NCBI GenBank assembly: GCA_014729945.1
Contig: WJJC01000066.1
Span: forward strand, 5,881 to 69,880
Source: Candidatus Bathyarchaeota archaeon
GTDB lineage: Archaea; Thermoproteota; Bathyarchaeia; TCS64
Length of the DNA stretch: 64,000 nucleotides
Direction of reading: 5' to 3'
Shown here: piece after piece, positions 18,450 through 26,929 of the stretch
Layout: each line of letters starts with the position of its first letter
Position numbering within the stretch: position 1 is the first letter of the stretch
The notes under the pieces: generated by a model
What the model saw: the letters and a program-made list of their open reading frames with translations, nothing else
What the model was told of the DNA's origin: nothing
Database searches by the model: none
Program-made: the position numbers and the translations under genes

Positions 18450-19664
18450 CTACAATAAATAGATTATAAGAATTGGCACCACAAAGAACACTCCGACAAC
18501 CCAGGCAAGCAATGCGAAGGCAACATTCTGGTTTTTAGTTATTTTAGCTCCTAACCACTCAGCGATTGCTACGGGTACAAATCTCAAGGGGGATATTAAC
18601 CAAAGAGTCATCGCCATGAGGTTAAGTAAAACGTGAGCACTTCCCAGAATCATACCTGTGACACCGCCAGCCATATATCCATAGATCTGAGAAAGGTCAA
18701 CGGCGGTTGCCATGTTAGTACCAACAAGATATGGGTATGCGGTCTTAAGATCAACAACTTTGGTAGCAAGGAAGGGTATTACTAGACTGCTACCGATGCT
18801 GCTACTTCCCACAAGGAAAGTTACTGCGAATCCGGTGAAAAAGCCTCTCACTGGATTATTGAAGGCTGCTTTTACCCGGTCCTCCCATTCAAGCTCAATC
18901 ATTTTCTCAAGGTTCTTGGTTATCAGGTTCATGGATAGAATGATAACTATGAACCAGAAGATGAATAAAGTCACTCCACCAGCTCTAGCACCAATTAGAT
19001 TAACCAACATTCCTTTCATCGGGTTTATTATCGGTTCTTTGATTATGATGTCAATAAGGCTGTCCTCAAAGCTTGCGAAAAAACCCTCGAGTTTAAGTAC
19101 ATTAGTGTAGAAATCGCCTAGTCTTAACACGATTTTACTAATTAAGCCAAATGAGAGCTCTAATGCAAAGAAAATTGTTATTGTTAGGGCTTCGTATACG
19201 TCGTCAACTATTACACCGGGGATTGTTTCTTTGAATTCATCCATTGTCATCCCTCGTTCTATACCGAAGGCTACTATTGTGTTTGTAACGGTGGTTCCAA
19301 TATTAGCGCCGAGCACCATGGGGACACCGAATTGAATCGCGTTTTCGAGAGGTAACCCACCTGCTACCATTCCAGACATACTCACCATAGTGGTGGCTAC
19401 CACGGCGCTACTACTCTGTACTAATGCTGTACCCAGAATACCAAGGGCTAGTCCAGTTACTGCAGCTGTTTCTGAGGTCACCATTCCTAGGATAATTGAC
19501 TGCCACTCAGCGAAAATTAATTTAAAGCCAGTTTTAACCCCTTCAAGGCTTGAGATAAAGAAGAATATACTTAGAAAAAGTGAAACACCAACACGTACTC
19601 TTTTATCAGAGAGTACCGGGATATCGTCATACCATTTTTTAGTCTTAAACATATATAATCCCAT
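18450..19664 (-). CDS. Na+/phosphate cotransporter, NptA/PNaS family
   Basis: 404 residues with about ten membrane helices and the internal repeat typical of Na/Pi-II cotransporters: GTALVQSSSAVVATT in the first half and FLVGSSSIGSSL in the second. QSSS contributes to phosphate and sodium binding. It heads an operon with two DUF47 regulators. A TATA-like box (TTATTATAAAA) near 19708 predicts a short leader. An alternative in-frame ATG is at 19652 (MFKTKKW). Confidence 0.9.
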   Translation of the reverse strand: MGLYMFKTKKWYDDIPVLSDKRVRVGVSLFLSIFFFISSLEGVKTGFKLIFAEWQSIILGMVTSETAAVTGLALGILGTALVQSSSAVVATTMVSMSGMVAGGLPLENAIQFGVPMVLGANIGTTVTNTIVAFGIERGMTMDEFKETIPGVIVDDVYEALTITIFFALELSFGLISKIVLRLGDFYTNVLKLEGFFASFEDSLIDIIIKEPIINPMKGMLVNLIGARAGGVTLFIFWFIVIILSMNLITKNLEKMIELEWEDRVKAAFNNPVRGFFTGFAVTFLVGSSSIGSSLVIPFLATKVVDLKTAYPYLVGTNMATAVDLSQIYGYMAGGVTGMILGSAHVLLNLMAMTLWLISPLRFVPVAIAEWLGAKITKNQNVAFALLAWVVGVFFVVPILIIYLL

Positions 19665-19815
19665 AGCTACTATAGATTACTATCTGACTAGGACAAGAAC
19701 CATACATTTTATAATAAATAGTTTGGTACAATAAAGTATATTGATAAATATAGTCACAATAGAATATATAGTTAAAGAGGGGGTATTTTAAAAAAAGGGA
19801 TATTGATCCCGGGAT

Positions 19816-20253
19816 TTAGTTTGTGTAGGGACAGTTTCCGTTGTAATGATTACCTCTAGCTCCGCCGCTACGATACTGGCTGCCTCTACCTGTGCCATCA
19901 CGGAACATATTACCGTGAGGACCGGATTCACCGTTGTGTGGTCCGCTCCATAGTGGAGCCTCAATGCCCCACTCAACCAGCATACTTGCTTTCATCTCCC
20001 GGATCTCTTCAGGAGTTGAACCACTATCTAGCATGGATTGAGCTTCAGCGTAAAGATCATCCCTCTGTTCTTCCGTTAGTTGACCCCAGAACCCATTACC
20101 GTTTAAAAGGCTCTGAGGGCCATTGCCCTGGCATGTTATCTCGTTGGTTGAATTAGTTTGTGCGTATACAAAACTGATTCCACCTAAAGCTATGGCGACC
20201 ACGAGTAGTAAGCCGAGTGCTTTCATGTTTCTTTTACTCATTTCTTTTTTCAT
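19816..20253 (-). CDS. Exported protein with an LTxEQ-type helical segment
   Basis: 145 residues. A signal peptide (MKALGLLLVVAIALGGISFVYA core) is followed by a helical region WGQLTEEQRDDLYAEAQSML and a Gly/His/Asn/Arg-rich tail. LTEEQRxxLxxxxxxM resembles Spy/CpxP-type envelope proteins and metal-binding relatives, but similarity is short. The TATA-like box GATTAAATAC is about 26 bp before ATG 20253, suggesting a leaderless mRNA; ATG 20241 is an alternative. Divergent from the winged-helix regulator at 20400, which may control it. Confidence 0.65.
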   Translation of the reverse strand: MKKEMSKRNMKALGLLLVVAIALGGISFVYAQTNSTNEITCQGNGPQSLLNGNGFWGQLTEEQRDDLYAEAQSMLDSGSTPEEIREMKASMLVEWGIEAPLWSGPHNGESGPHGNMFRDGTGRGSQYRSGGARGNHYNGNCPYTN

Positions 20254-20354
20254 CTCTATTCAATGCATCTGAATGGTGTATTTAATCAATTTTCCAAGGT
20301 TGGTCCCAAGTTATTCCCAAATATTTATTGAATTACCCCGGAATCTGTGTATGA

Positions 20355-20392
20355 TCTAATCGAAGGGTTTTTTGTCACCTGAACAGATTAGA
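20355..20392. promoter_or_regulatory. Inverted repeat TCTAATC-N24-GATTAGA before the winged-helix gene
   Basis: Arms at 20355-20361 and 20386-20392, the second ending 7 bp before the TTG start at 20400. It lies downstream of the likely transcription start (TATA near 20325), so it could be an autoregulatory operator or a leader hairpin. The long spacer makes it tentative. Confidence 0.35.
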
Positions 20393-20399
20393 GAATATA

Positions 20400-20747
20400 T
20401 TGACGCCGCCCAGAAAGAATTATTTCAACTATATTATCCAGTGGATTATAGGTGGAACAAGGGGTGGTTTGAACCGGGCACGGATCATTAACGCTCTATC
20501 CGAAGCCCCGATGAACGCGCATCAACTAAGCAAAGAGCTGGAACTAGATTACAGCACCATAAGGCACCATCTTGAGGTATTGGAGAAGAATAAGATGATT
20601 ACAACCCTTGGTGAGGGATATGGTATGGCGTATCTTTTGACTAGTGAGTTACTGGAGAATTATGATTACTTTGAGGAGATTTGGGAGAAAATTGGGAATA
20701 AAGGTAAAAAGGATAAAGAGGAGGATGATTTAGATGAAGGAGGATAA
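20400..20747 (+). CDS. ArsR-like winged-helix transcription regulator
   Basis: 115 residues, TTG start. The N-terminus (MTPPRKNYFNYIIQWIIGGTRGGLNRARIINAL) is characteristic of an archaeal regulator family usually next to a small membrane protein. The HTH is MNAHQLSKELELDYSTIRHH with a following wing. The C-terminus is acidic and basic. It overlaps the next gene by 14 bp. Likely controls its own operon and perhaps the divergent exported protein. Confidence 0.85.
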   Translation: MTPPRKNYFNYIIQWIIGGTRGGLNRARIINALSEAPMNAHQLSKELELDYSTIRHHLEVLEKNKMITTLGEGYGMAYLLTSELLENYDYFEEIWEKIGNKGKKDKEEDDLDEGG

Positions 20748-21144
20748 GTCTCTATCCAGCATTATCCTAGTAACAGTAGTAGTGGGTGTTATTGCTTATT
20801 ACATCGCGTCCCAGACCGGGTATACCATGGGACATGGTATGGGTGTACACCGACTTGGGGATTATAGGATATACTACGAGATTAAAGCTGTGTTAGCCAG
20901 CGTCAACGCATTTCTGTTGATAACCTTGTCCTCGATCTACTGGAAGGTATACTCAGACACGGGGTTAGAGTTCAGCCTCGGATTGTTGATCTTTTCAATC
21001 GCCCTGCTATTATACGCATTAACCTCAAACCCGTTACTAATCGGAGTTGCTGGCTACAGGGCATCAGGTCTAGGACCATTCGCCATGCTACCCGATTTCT
21101 TCACATGCATCGCCTCATTCACCCTAATATACATCAGCAGATAA
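20734..21144 (+). CDS. Four-helix membrane protein paired with the winged-helix regulator
   Basis: 136 residues with about four transmembrane segments and a His/Met-containing first loop (YTMGHGMGVHRLGDY). Small membrane proteins of this kind commonly follow MTPPR-type regulators in archaea; a sensor role for the pair is plausible but unproven. ATG 20734 lies within the regulator gene, with GGA-rich sequence before it, so expression is coupled. Confidence 0.72.
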   Translation: MKEDKSLSSIILVTVVVGVIAYYIASQTGYTMGHGMGVHRLGDYRIYYEIKAVLASVNAFLLITLSSIYWKVYSDTGLEFSLGLLIFSIALLLYALTSNPLLIGVAGYRASGLGPFAMLPDFFTCIASFTLIYISR

Positions 21145-21409
21145 CCGCTAAACTAATGAAGTTCCCATAATTCTCAGTTCTATTCACATAGAAGTGAGGG
21201 TAGGGGAAAAAGCGGGAAAACGATCCCAAAACCCCTTCCTCAAACCCAATACCATAAACAGATATAAGAATACACCAGTTACACAAACTCAAATTAATTT
21301 AAACGCCACCACCCAGAGAAAAAACACACAAAGTCCCACCAGCTGCCACCAAAACAGTCAAGGATTAAATACCAAAACGCCGACTATCAAAGACATCAAG
21401 GTAAACACC

Positions 21410-22573
21410 ATGAACACTGAAGACAGAACCATTGTAACCATCTCAGCAAGCCACGGCATAATGCACGCCTACCTAGTATTACTGCCAGCAATGATCCCTA
21501 TTCTAGGCGGAGAACTAGGAGACATAACCACAGTAGGAATGCTAGCAAGCCTAGTATCTCTTTTCTACGGATGGTTGAGTCTACCAGTAGGATTCATAGC
21601 AGACCGCTATAGTAAAAAAACTCTCATAATGTTGAGCATGCTACTATGTGGAGGATCAAGTATTCTCATAGGCATCAGCCCCAATATACCTGTAGCAGCG
21701 ATAGGACTCATTACACTGGGAATGGGGGCAAGCCTCTACCATCCATGCGGCTACGCCCATATGAGCTTAGTCAGCGACGAGAGCCGTGGCAGATACATGG
21801 GAATCCAGGGATTAGGAGGAGACATGGGAATGGCCATCAGTTACCTAACTTCGAGCATACTTGGGTCCAGATTTGGTTGGAGGGCCACATTCATCATCTG
21901 GGGCGCCATCGGTCTCACCATGGCGGCAATAGACTACTTTGTAGCAGAAGATATACCATATCCCATCCCAGAAGGAGGCCACGCAGGACCAGTAGAAACA
22001 CTACGTAGAATGTTCGGAACCACAGATAAATCCACCCTCATCATAACCCTAGGAATCGTAGTGCTCAGCGGAATGCTCTGGACAGGGGTAAGCAGTTTCA
22101 TTATGGCGTTCATGGAAGAACAAAAAGGAGTATCGTTCGTGATAGCTGGAGGACTTAGTACCCTCAAATATACAGTAGGGGCATTCGCCCAGATACTAGG
22201 AGGAGAACTAAGCGACAAATTAGGAAGAAAAAGACTTCTCCTCTTCGGTTATGCAGGATTTGCTCTAACCTTAATCGGCTTCGTGTTATCACCCAGTAGT
22301 CTACCACTACTAGTCCTAATCGTAGTAATTCTTGGTTTCACGTTCTTCGTGACCCAGAGCCCCATGAACGCATTATTAGGAGACGTAGCTAGAAAAGACA
22401 CGGTAGGGGTAACCTATGGTGTAAACTTCACACTAAAATATGGTATTGGCTTCTTTACACCAGCAATAGCAGGATATTTAGCCCAGTATTATGGATACTC
22501 CAGTGTATTCTACTTCTTCGCAATCCTCAGCGGCTTAGCGTTCGGCATAGCCCTGCTTATAAGAGAGGATTAG
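21410..22573 (+). CDS. MFS transporter, fosmidomycin-resistance (Fsr)-like
   Basis: 387 residues, about 12 membrane helices. The start SASHGIMHAYLVLLPAMIPIL matches Fsr-like major facilitator proteins; FIADRYSKKTL is the MFS loop 2-3 signature and SDKLGRKRL its second-half counterpart. ATG 21410 is the family start; the frame continues 72 residues upstream to GTG 21194, but that part is low-complexity, Thr/Asn-rich and not membrane-like, and an AT-rich TATA (near 21366) fits ATG 21410. Drug or metabolite efflux is likely. Its stop overlaps the hypB stop by 4 bp. Confidence 0.87.
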   Translation: MNTEDRTIVTISASHGIMHAYLVLLPAMIPILGGELGDITTVGMLASLVSLFYGWLSLPVGFIADRYSKKTLIMLSMLLCGGSSILIGISPNIPVAAIGLITLGMGASLYHPCGYAHMSLVSDESRGRYMGIQGLGGDMGMAISYLTSSILGSRFGWRATFIIWGAIGLTMAAIDYFVAEDIPYPIPEGGHAGPVETLRRMFGTTDKSTLIITLGIVVLSGMLWTGVSSFIMAFMEEQKGVSFVIAGGLSTLKYTVGAFAQILGGELSDKLGRKRLLLFGYAGFALTLIGFVLSPSSLPLLVLIVVILGFTFFVTQSPMNALLGDVARKDTVGVTYGVNFTLKYGIGFFTPAIAGYLAQYYGYSSVFYFFAILSGLAFGIALLIRED

Positions 22574-23295
22574 AGAATACTGGGGACTATCTCACTAACT
22601 TCTTTATAGAAATCAGTCTCAGAGAGTTTACCTACGTTTCCTATAGATGCCTCAAGATGGTCATCAAAGTCTATGGAGCCCAAATAATCTAGACCCAGTT
22701 CTTCTACATCGGATTGTACGTAATCTGACTCATTCATAACCATATTCTCCAAGACGCCGGCAATAGGCATCCCCATATCTTTCAATAACAGGATCAATCG
22801 TCTTACAGATTGATAGGCCACCACGCTTGGAGTAGTTACCACGATAAACTCTAATGTGGGCATTAACCTAATAGTATCCAGAGTAGCGTCACCTATACCT
22901 GGAGGCATATCCACCACAATATAATCAAGCTCACCCCACCTAATGATAGCCAGAAGCTCAATTATGGCATTACTAACATCCTCTCCACGTAGAGGAGCGG
23001 GTTCATCCAAGCTATAATGTGTGATACTCATATAACGAAGACCATGAGCTAATGGGGGTATAATCCCGTAATCCTCCTCAGGGTACAATCCTTCTACGCC
23101 AAGTATTACATGTGTAGCGGGACTCGTAAAGTCCAGGTCCAGCAGTCCTACTTTGTAACCCTTGTCGCGTAGATTCAAGGCTAGACTCGTGGCTACCATG
23201 CTCTTGCCTACGCCACCTTTGCCGCTGCTTACAGCGATGACCTTACCTACGTCTTCGAACCGTTTCTCGATGATGTCTAGTCTTGGATCACTCAT
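22570..23295 (-). CDS. hypB: ATPase-type HypB (Mrp/MinD family) for nickel insertion
   Basis: MinD/Mrp-family P-loop ATPase, 241 residues, with SSGKGGVGKS (deviant Walker A) near the N-terminus and DMPPGIGD. In Thermococcus an ATPase of exactly this class replaces the GTPase HypB and works with HypA to load Ni into [NiFe] hydrogenase; the fusion-tight link to hypA here supports that role. It lacks the C-terminal CxxC of Fe-S carrier Mrp proteins. Start ATG 23295 has a GGGTGAG ribosome site; the in-frame GTG at 23304 is less likely. Overlaps hypA by 8 bp. Confidence 0.85.
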   Translation of the reverse strand: MSDPRLDIIEKRFEDVGKVIAVSSGKGGVGKSMVATSLALNLRDKGYKVGLLDLDFTSPATHVILGVEGLYPEEDYGIIPPLAHGLRYMSITHYSLDEPAPLRGEDVSNAIIELLAIIRWGELDYIVVDMPPGIGDATLDTIRLMPTLEFIVVTTPSVVAYQSVRRLILLLKDMGMPIAGVLENMVMNESDYVQSDVEELGLDYLGSIDFDDHLEASIGNVGKLSETDFYKEVSEIVPSIL

Positions 23296-23692
23296 TTTTC
23301 TCACCCTTAATTGTCGCTAACCAAACCCCTCTTCCTTCTATTACCTCAAAGTCGGGGCTTTCGCATTCACCGCATTTTAAGTAGACATGCGCCATCTCAG
23401 GTACAAAATGTATGGCCTCTGATACTTCCTCTGTCATACCTTGAGCCTTAAAGGTCCACTCGTGACCGCAGTTGCGGCACTTGAATTTTGCTGGCTGTGA
23501 CTTTAATATGAATTCCGCGTCCTCAAACATAGGGGTCTTGAGTTGTTCGAAGGCGAACTCTAGTACATCGTGTTCTACTTGTTGTAGTTCCCCTATCATG
23601 ATTATTACTTCTGTTACCTTTGTGAGATCGTTTTCTAGGGCGAATTTCCTCGCTGTTGATAGTACTCCCTCTGCTAGTGCCCATTCATGCAT
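23288..23692 (-). CDS. hypA: Hydrogenase nickel-incorporation protein HypA
   Basis: 134 residues. The N-terminal Met-His-Glu binds Ni; zinc ligands are C72, C75, C107 and C110. The roughly 30-residue insertion between the two CxxC pairs is the archaeal (Thermococcus-like) form. HypA passes Ni to the hydrogenase precursor together with the ATPase gene that overlaps its end. A TATA-like box centred at about 23718 is 26 bp upstream of the ATG, so the mRNA is probably leaderless. Confidence 0.93.
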   Translation of the reverse strand: MHEWALAEGVLSTARKFALENDLTKVTEVIIMIGELQQVEHDVLEFAFEQLKTPMFEDAEFILKSQPAKFKCRNCGHEWTFKAQGMTEEVSEAIHFVPEMAHVYLKCGECESPDFEVIEGRGVWLATIKGEKNE

Positions 23693-23704
23693 GGGGTTTT
23701 CTCC

Positions 23705-23747
23705 AAGCTGGTGAAATATAGGTGTTATTACGGGGTGAAGCTGGTGA
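23705..23747. promoter_or_regulatory. 10-bp direct repeat spaced 33 bp around the hypA TATA box
   Basis: AAGCTGGTGA occurs at 23705-23714 and again at 23738-23747. The copies are 33 bp apart (about three helical turns) and flank the hypA TATA box. This looks like a pair of activator or repressor half-sites in the divergent nickel promoter region. Confidence 0.45.
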
Positions 23748-23760
23748 TAATTATTATTGG

Positions 23761-23786
23761 TATTACGTATATCTGTTTTAGTAATA
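23761..23786. promoter_or_regulatory. Candidate NikR operator TATTAC-N14-GTAATA
   Basis: Perfect 6-bp arms (23761-23766, 23781-23786) sit in the hypA/cooC divergent gap and overlap the likely cooC promoter. The sequence resembles the TATTACA...TGTAATA palindrome proposed for archaeal NikR, though the spacing is about 3 bp shorter. nikR is two genes downstream. Confidence 0.5.
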
Positions 23787-23815
23787 TTTTTAATCGATGT
23801 CGGGGGTGAAAGGGT

Positions 23816-24544
23816 ATGAAACTACTTGTGGGCGGTAAAGGGGGAGCGGGTAAGTCCGCTGTATCCATTTTAATTACTAGGGAATTATCCAAACACGGGA
23901 AAGCGATCTTGATGGATGCTGATGAATCCAATAGGCTTTTACCAAAAAGCCTGGGCGTTGAATCTGTGGATACTATTGCCAATTATTTAGGTGGTAGATC
24001 ACAGGTGCGAAAGGGTTTAGAGGATCATGTTAAGGTTCACATGAGTAAGATCCCTGATGATTATATCTCCCGGACCAATGACGGGATTACGTATGTAGCA
24101 GTGGGTAAGATCGAGGAATATGGCGAAGGTTGTGCTTGTCCCTATGGGTTTCTATCCAAAGAATTGTTAAAAAGAATAGAGCTTCAGCCCGATGAGTACT
24201 TGATAGTTGATGCTGAGGCGGGTATTGAACACCTAGGTAGAGGTGTTGAAGAGGGAATAGATAGAATAATTGTAGTCATTGACCCTACTGCAGAGGGGGT
24301 AGCCATAGCTAAGAAGCTAGCGTCTGAAGCAGAACGAATTGGTAAACCCATTCATCTCGTATTAAACAAGATGACTCCAGAGGTCGAGAAGGTTATGATG
24401 GAGAAGCTTGAGTCTGAGAGGCTCAAACCGGATGCTGTGATTGGTTATGACTCTAAGATATTCCAGTCCAGTTTAAGGGGGGGAGAGTTAAAGGCTGGTG
24501 TTGCATCAGAAGCAATATCAAGCTTTGTCGACTCAATTCTCTGA
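23816..24544 (+). CDS. cooC: CooC-type nickel-insertion ATPase
   Basis: 242-residue MinD-family ATPase. The Walker A variant GGKGGAGKS is at 7-15 and the CxC metal site (C106, C108, GCACPYG) is diagnostic of CooC, which loads Ni into carbon monoxide dehydrogenase. No CODH gene is visible in the window, so the target enzyme lies elsewhere. First gene of an operon with nikR; divergent from hypA. A ribosome site GGGGGTGA precedes the ATG. Confidence 0.9.
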   Translation: MKLLVGGKGGAGKSAVSILITRELSKHGKAILMDADESNRLLPKSLGVESVDTIANYLGGRSQVRKGLEDHVKVHMSKIPDDYISRTNDGITYVAVGKIEEYGEGCACPYGFLSKELLKRIELQPDEYLIVDAEAGIEHLGRGVEEGIDRIIVVIDPTAEGVAIAKKLASEAERIGKPIHLVLNKMTPEVEKVMMEKLESERLKPDAVIGYDSKIFQSSLRGGELKAGVASEAISSFVDSIL

Positions 24545-24555
24545 GTTGTTAAAGC

Positions 24556-24957
24556 ATGACAAGTGGAGTCTCAAGAATAAGCGTATCAATAGACCCCGAT
24601 CTACTGACTGAATTCGATGAGCTTGTGAAGAGGATTGGGTATAATCGTTCTAGTGCTGTACAACTGGCTATGAGGGGTTTCTTGACTGAACATAAGTGGA
24701 AGGATCTTGAAGGCGTATTAGCCGGTGTAATAACAATGATTTACGATCACCACACAGGGGGGATAATGGAAGAGTTAACCCATCTTCAACACGATTATAC
24801 GGATATTATCAGTTCCTCGACGCATATTCACTTGGATCATCATAATTGCCTTGAGATCTTAGCTGTGAAGGGGAAGGCATCCCAGATCAAAAAGTTGGCT
24901 AACTCATTGGAGGTTACTCGTGGACTTAAGCAGATAAGGGTATCAATGATGCAGTAA
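24556..24957 (+). CDS. nikR: Nickel-responsive regulator NikR
   Basis: 133 residues: an N-terminal ribbon-helix-helix (SRISVSIDPDLLTEFDEL) and a C-terminal ACT-like nickel domain. The nickel ligands H79, H90, H92 and C98 have exactly the spacing of E. coli NikR (H76, H87, H89, C95). With Ni bound NikR represses nickel uptake or nickel-enzyme genes. It follows cooC by 11 bp, and a matching palindrome lies in the cooC/hypA promoter region. Confidence 0.95.
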   Translation: MTSGVSRISVSIDPDLLTEFDELVKRIGYNRSSAVQLAMRGFLTEHKWKDLEGVLAGVITMIYDHHTGGIMEELTHLQHDYTDIISSSTHIHLDHHNCLEILAVKGKASQIKKLANSLEVTRGLKQIRVSMMQ

Positions 24958-24973
24958 CTCGGTTTATTTCTTC

Positions 24974-25228
24974 TTGGTTAAAATAATTGAAAAATACCGG
25001 GTTATATTAGATAATGTGAAGATCGGGTTCAACTGGTTTACGTTTAACTTTGTTATCGCAATTATGCTTACAGTTTCCACGGAGATATTATTCTTGAACT
25101 ATTTTATTTTCAGACAGGGGTACATTGTTGCTTATTGCTATCTTTTATGGGCGCTTGTAGCGTGGTATTATTTGATGCATAAGAGAATAAAAACAGCAAT
25201 CGAAGGGATATCAGAAAACAATAGATAA
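24974..25228 (+). CDS. Small two-helix membrane protein
   Basis: 84 residues with two hydrophobic segments (about 22-45 and 50-68) and a basic C-terminus. TTG start with no clear ribosome site. 16 bp after nikR, so it may be the last gene of the nickel operon. No family recognised; a spurious frame cannot be fully excluded. Confidence 0.45.
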   Translation: MVKIIEKYRVILDNVKIGFNWFTFNFVIAIMLTVSTEILFLNYFIFRQGYIVAYCYLLWALVAWYYLMHKRIKTAIEGISENNR

Positions 25229-25258
25229 AAATCACCGCCGTTATGATTTTTCGATCCA

Positions 25259-25684
25259 ATGAAGAAATATCTAAGAGCACTTGAAGACACAGGAAATAGT
25301 TTAATGGTGTATAGGGAAGGAGAGCTTATTTTTGAGAGTAAACTAGCAGGCATTAGACCGCATTTAGTGGCGATTGATGAATTTGGTGATGAATTAGAGG
25401 GAACCCTTATGGTGGATAAGATCCTAGGGAGAGCTGCTGCGTTTCTTGTTATATATAGTAAGGCAGCAGAAGCTATTGGCGCCATTGTGAGTACTCCTGG
25501 TAGACAAGTGTTGGAGGAATATGGTGTGAAACTTGGTTACAGTCAAGAGGTTCCTCATATCAAAATGGATAATGGCGTTATCTATTGTCCATTTGAACGA
25601 ATGGTTCAGGGCATTGTAGATCCTGTTGAGGCGTATAATTCTATTTTGGAGAAGATGAAGAGTTATCAGGACTCTTCCTCATAG
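25259..25684 (+). CDS. DUF1893 family protein
   Basis: 141 residues matching DUF1893: LMVYREGELIFESKLAGIRPHL, VDKILGRAAAFLVIYSKA, and a C-terminal YCPFERMV with one Cys. The family is deaminase-like in fold and of unknown function. An AT-rich TATA-like box is about 30 bp upstream. Its 3' end overlaps the convergent MFS gene by 44 bp, an unusually long overlap. Confidence 0.82.
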   Translation: MKKYLRALEDTGNSLMVYREGELIFESKLAGIRPHLVAIDEFGDELEGTLMVDKILGRAAAFLVIYSKAAEAIGAIVSTPGRQVLEEYGVKLGYSQEVPHIKMDNGVIYCPFERMVQGIVDPVEAYNSILEKMKSYQDSSS

Positions 25685-26840
25685 AGTATAAAGCAGGCAA
25701 TACTCCTAGGTTTAACGCGGCGCCTAGAAGAAATATACCGCTATAGGGTAGAAATACGGTTAGTATGCCTGAGGCTATACTACCTAATGTGCTTCCTAGA
25801 CTGAAGATACTGGATAGGTAGCTTATGCTTATGGTCTTGATCTCAGGTTCCACGAGATCAGTTAAGAATGCCCACTCCGAGACGGCTCTTGTTCCCCAGC
25901 AGAGCCCGTAGAGGGCCATGGAGAGGGCTAACATGGTAAAGTTACCAGTGGTTGCGATGATTAGGAAGCTGATTACTATTAGGCCATATGCTGCGTATAA
26001 TAAAGGGCGTCTTCCTATCCTGTCGCTTATGTTGCCAGCTGGGAAACGGGCTAGGGTATTTGAGAAGCCTCGTATGGTGAATAGTAGGGCAATCTTGGAG
26101 TCACTGAGTCCTAGTTGATTGGCTGCATATATGCTGAACAGTGCCAGGAATATGGCTTGAGCTGTGCTGAAGCTGGTGCGGCAGTAGCTTAGGAGAAGTA
26201 TATTACGGTTTTTGAGTATCATCCTCATGGACTCTTTCAGTGGTATTGTGGGAGTGTCTGTTTTTTCCTGTACCCGAATGTTCTGGGGCGCCATAAATAC
26301 TAACAAAATTATGCCTATGCTGGGTACTGCTCCGGCTAGTAGGAACAATCTTGTATAGCCTAAAGGTTGCACGAGCCATGAGCAAATAGCCGGGCCTAGA
26401 AGCATGCCGAGACCGAGGAATGTTAGGTATCTCCCCATAGCGTCGCCTTGTCTGTGTTGTGGGGCTGCGTCGCTCACTGTGCTCATGGCGGTCTGGTTGA
26501 AGCTGCTGGCTGATATGCTGTTGAATATGATTACAAGCATAAGGTGGGTGTAGTTCTGGGCTGGTATGAAGAGCAGTGTTCCTAGGCCGCTTATGATTAG
26601 GCTTATTATTAGGCTGCGTATTCGGCCGATTCGTTCTATTAATCCACTTATGGGGATTCTTAGTATTAAGGGGATAAAGCTTTGGACGCTGAGTAATACG
26701 CCTAGTTGGACTATGGTTATTCCTTTGCTTGTGAGGAATAGACTGTATATGGGCTGAGTTAATGTGAAGTTTAGTACGAAGGTGGTTGCTGAGAGCATAA
26801 GGGCGTAAAGACGTTTGTTGTAGCCGCTCGTTGTTTTCAC
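25641..26840 (-). CDS. MFS transporter
   Basis: 399 residues, about 12 transmembrane helices. The first-half loop is GLIERIGRIRSL and the second-half signature is GNISDRIGRRPLL. It belongs to drug or small-molecule facilitators; substrate unknown. The last 15 codons lie antisense to the end of the DUF1893 gene. Single gene, GTG/ATG start near 26840. Confidence 0.87.
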   Translation of the reverse strand: MKTTSGYNKRLYALMLSATTFVLNFTLTQPIYSLFLTSKGITIVQLGVLLSVQSFIPLILRIPISGLIERIGRIRSLIISLIISGLGTLLFIPAQNYTHLMLVIIFNSISASSFNQTAMSTVSDAAPQHRQGDAMGRYLTFLGLGMLLGPAICSWLVQPLGYTRLFLLAGAVPSIGIILLVFMAPQNIRVQEKTDTPTIPLKESMRMILKNRNILLLSYCRTSFSTAQAIFLALFSIYAANQLGLSDSKIALLFTIRGFSNTLARFPAGNISDRIGRRPLLYAAYGLIVISFLIIATTGNFTMLALSMALYGLCWGTRAVSEWAFLTDLVEPEIKTISISYLSSIFSLGSTLGSIASGILTVFLPYSGIFLLGAALNLGVLPALYSMRKSPDNSSSSPK

Positions 26841-26929
26841 CTTTTCTCTTGTTGCTGTCTATCGGGGGATAAATCTTGTGGGGTCGATGGTTTTAAGAGT
26901 CTGGGCGCTGATTTTTTTGGATTCATGGC

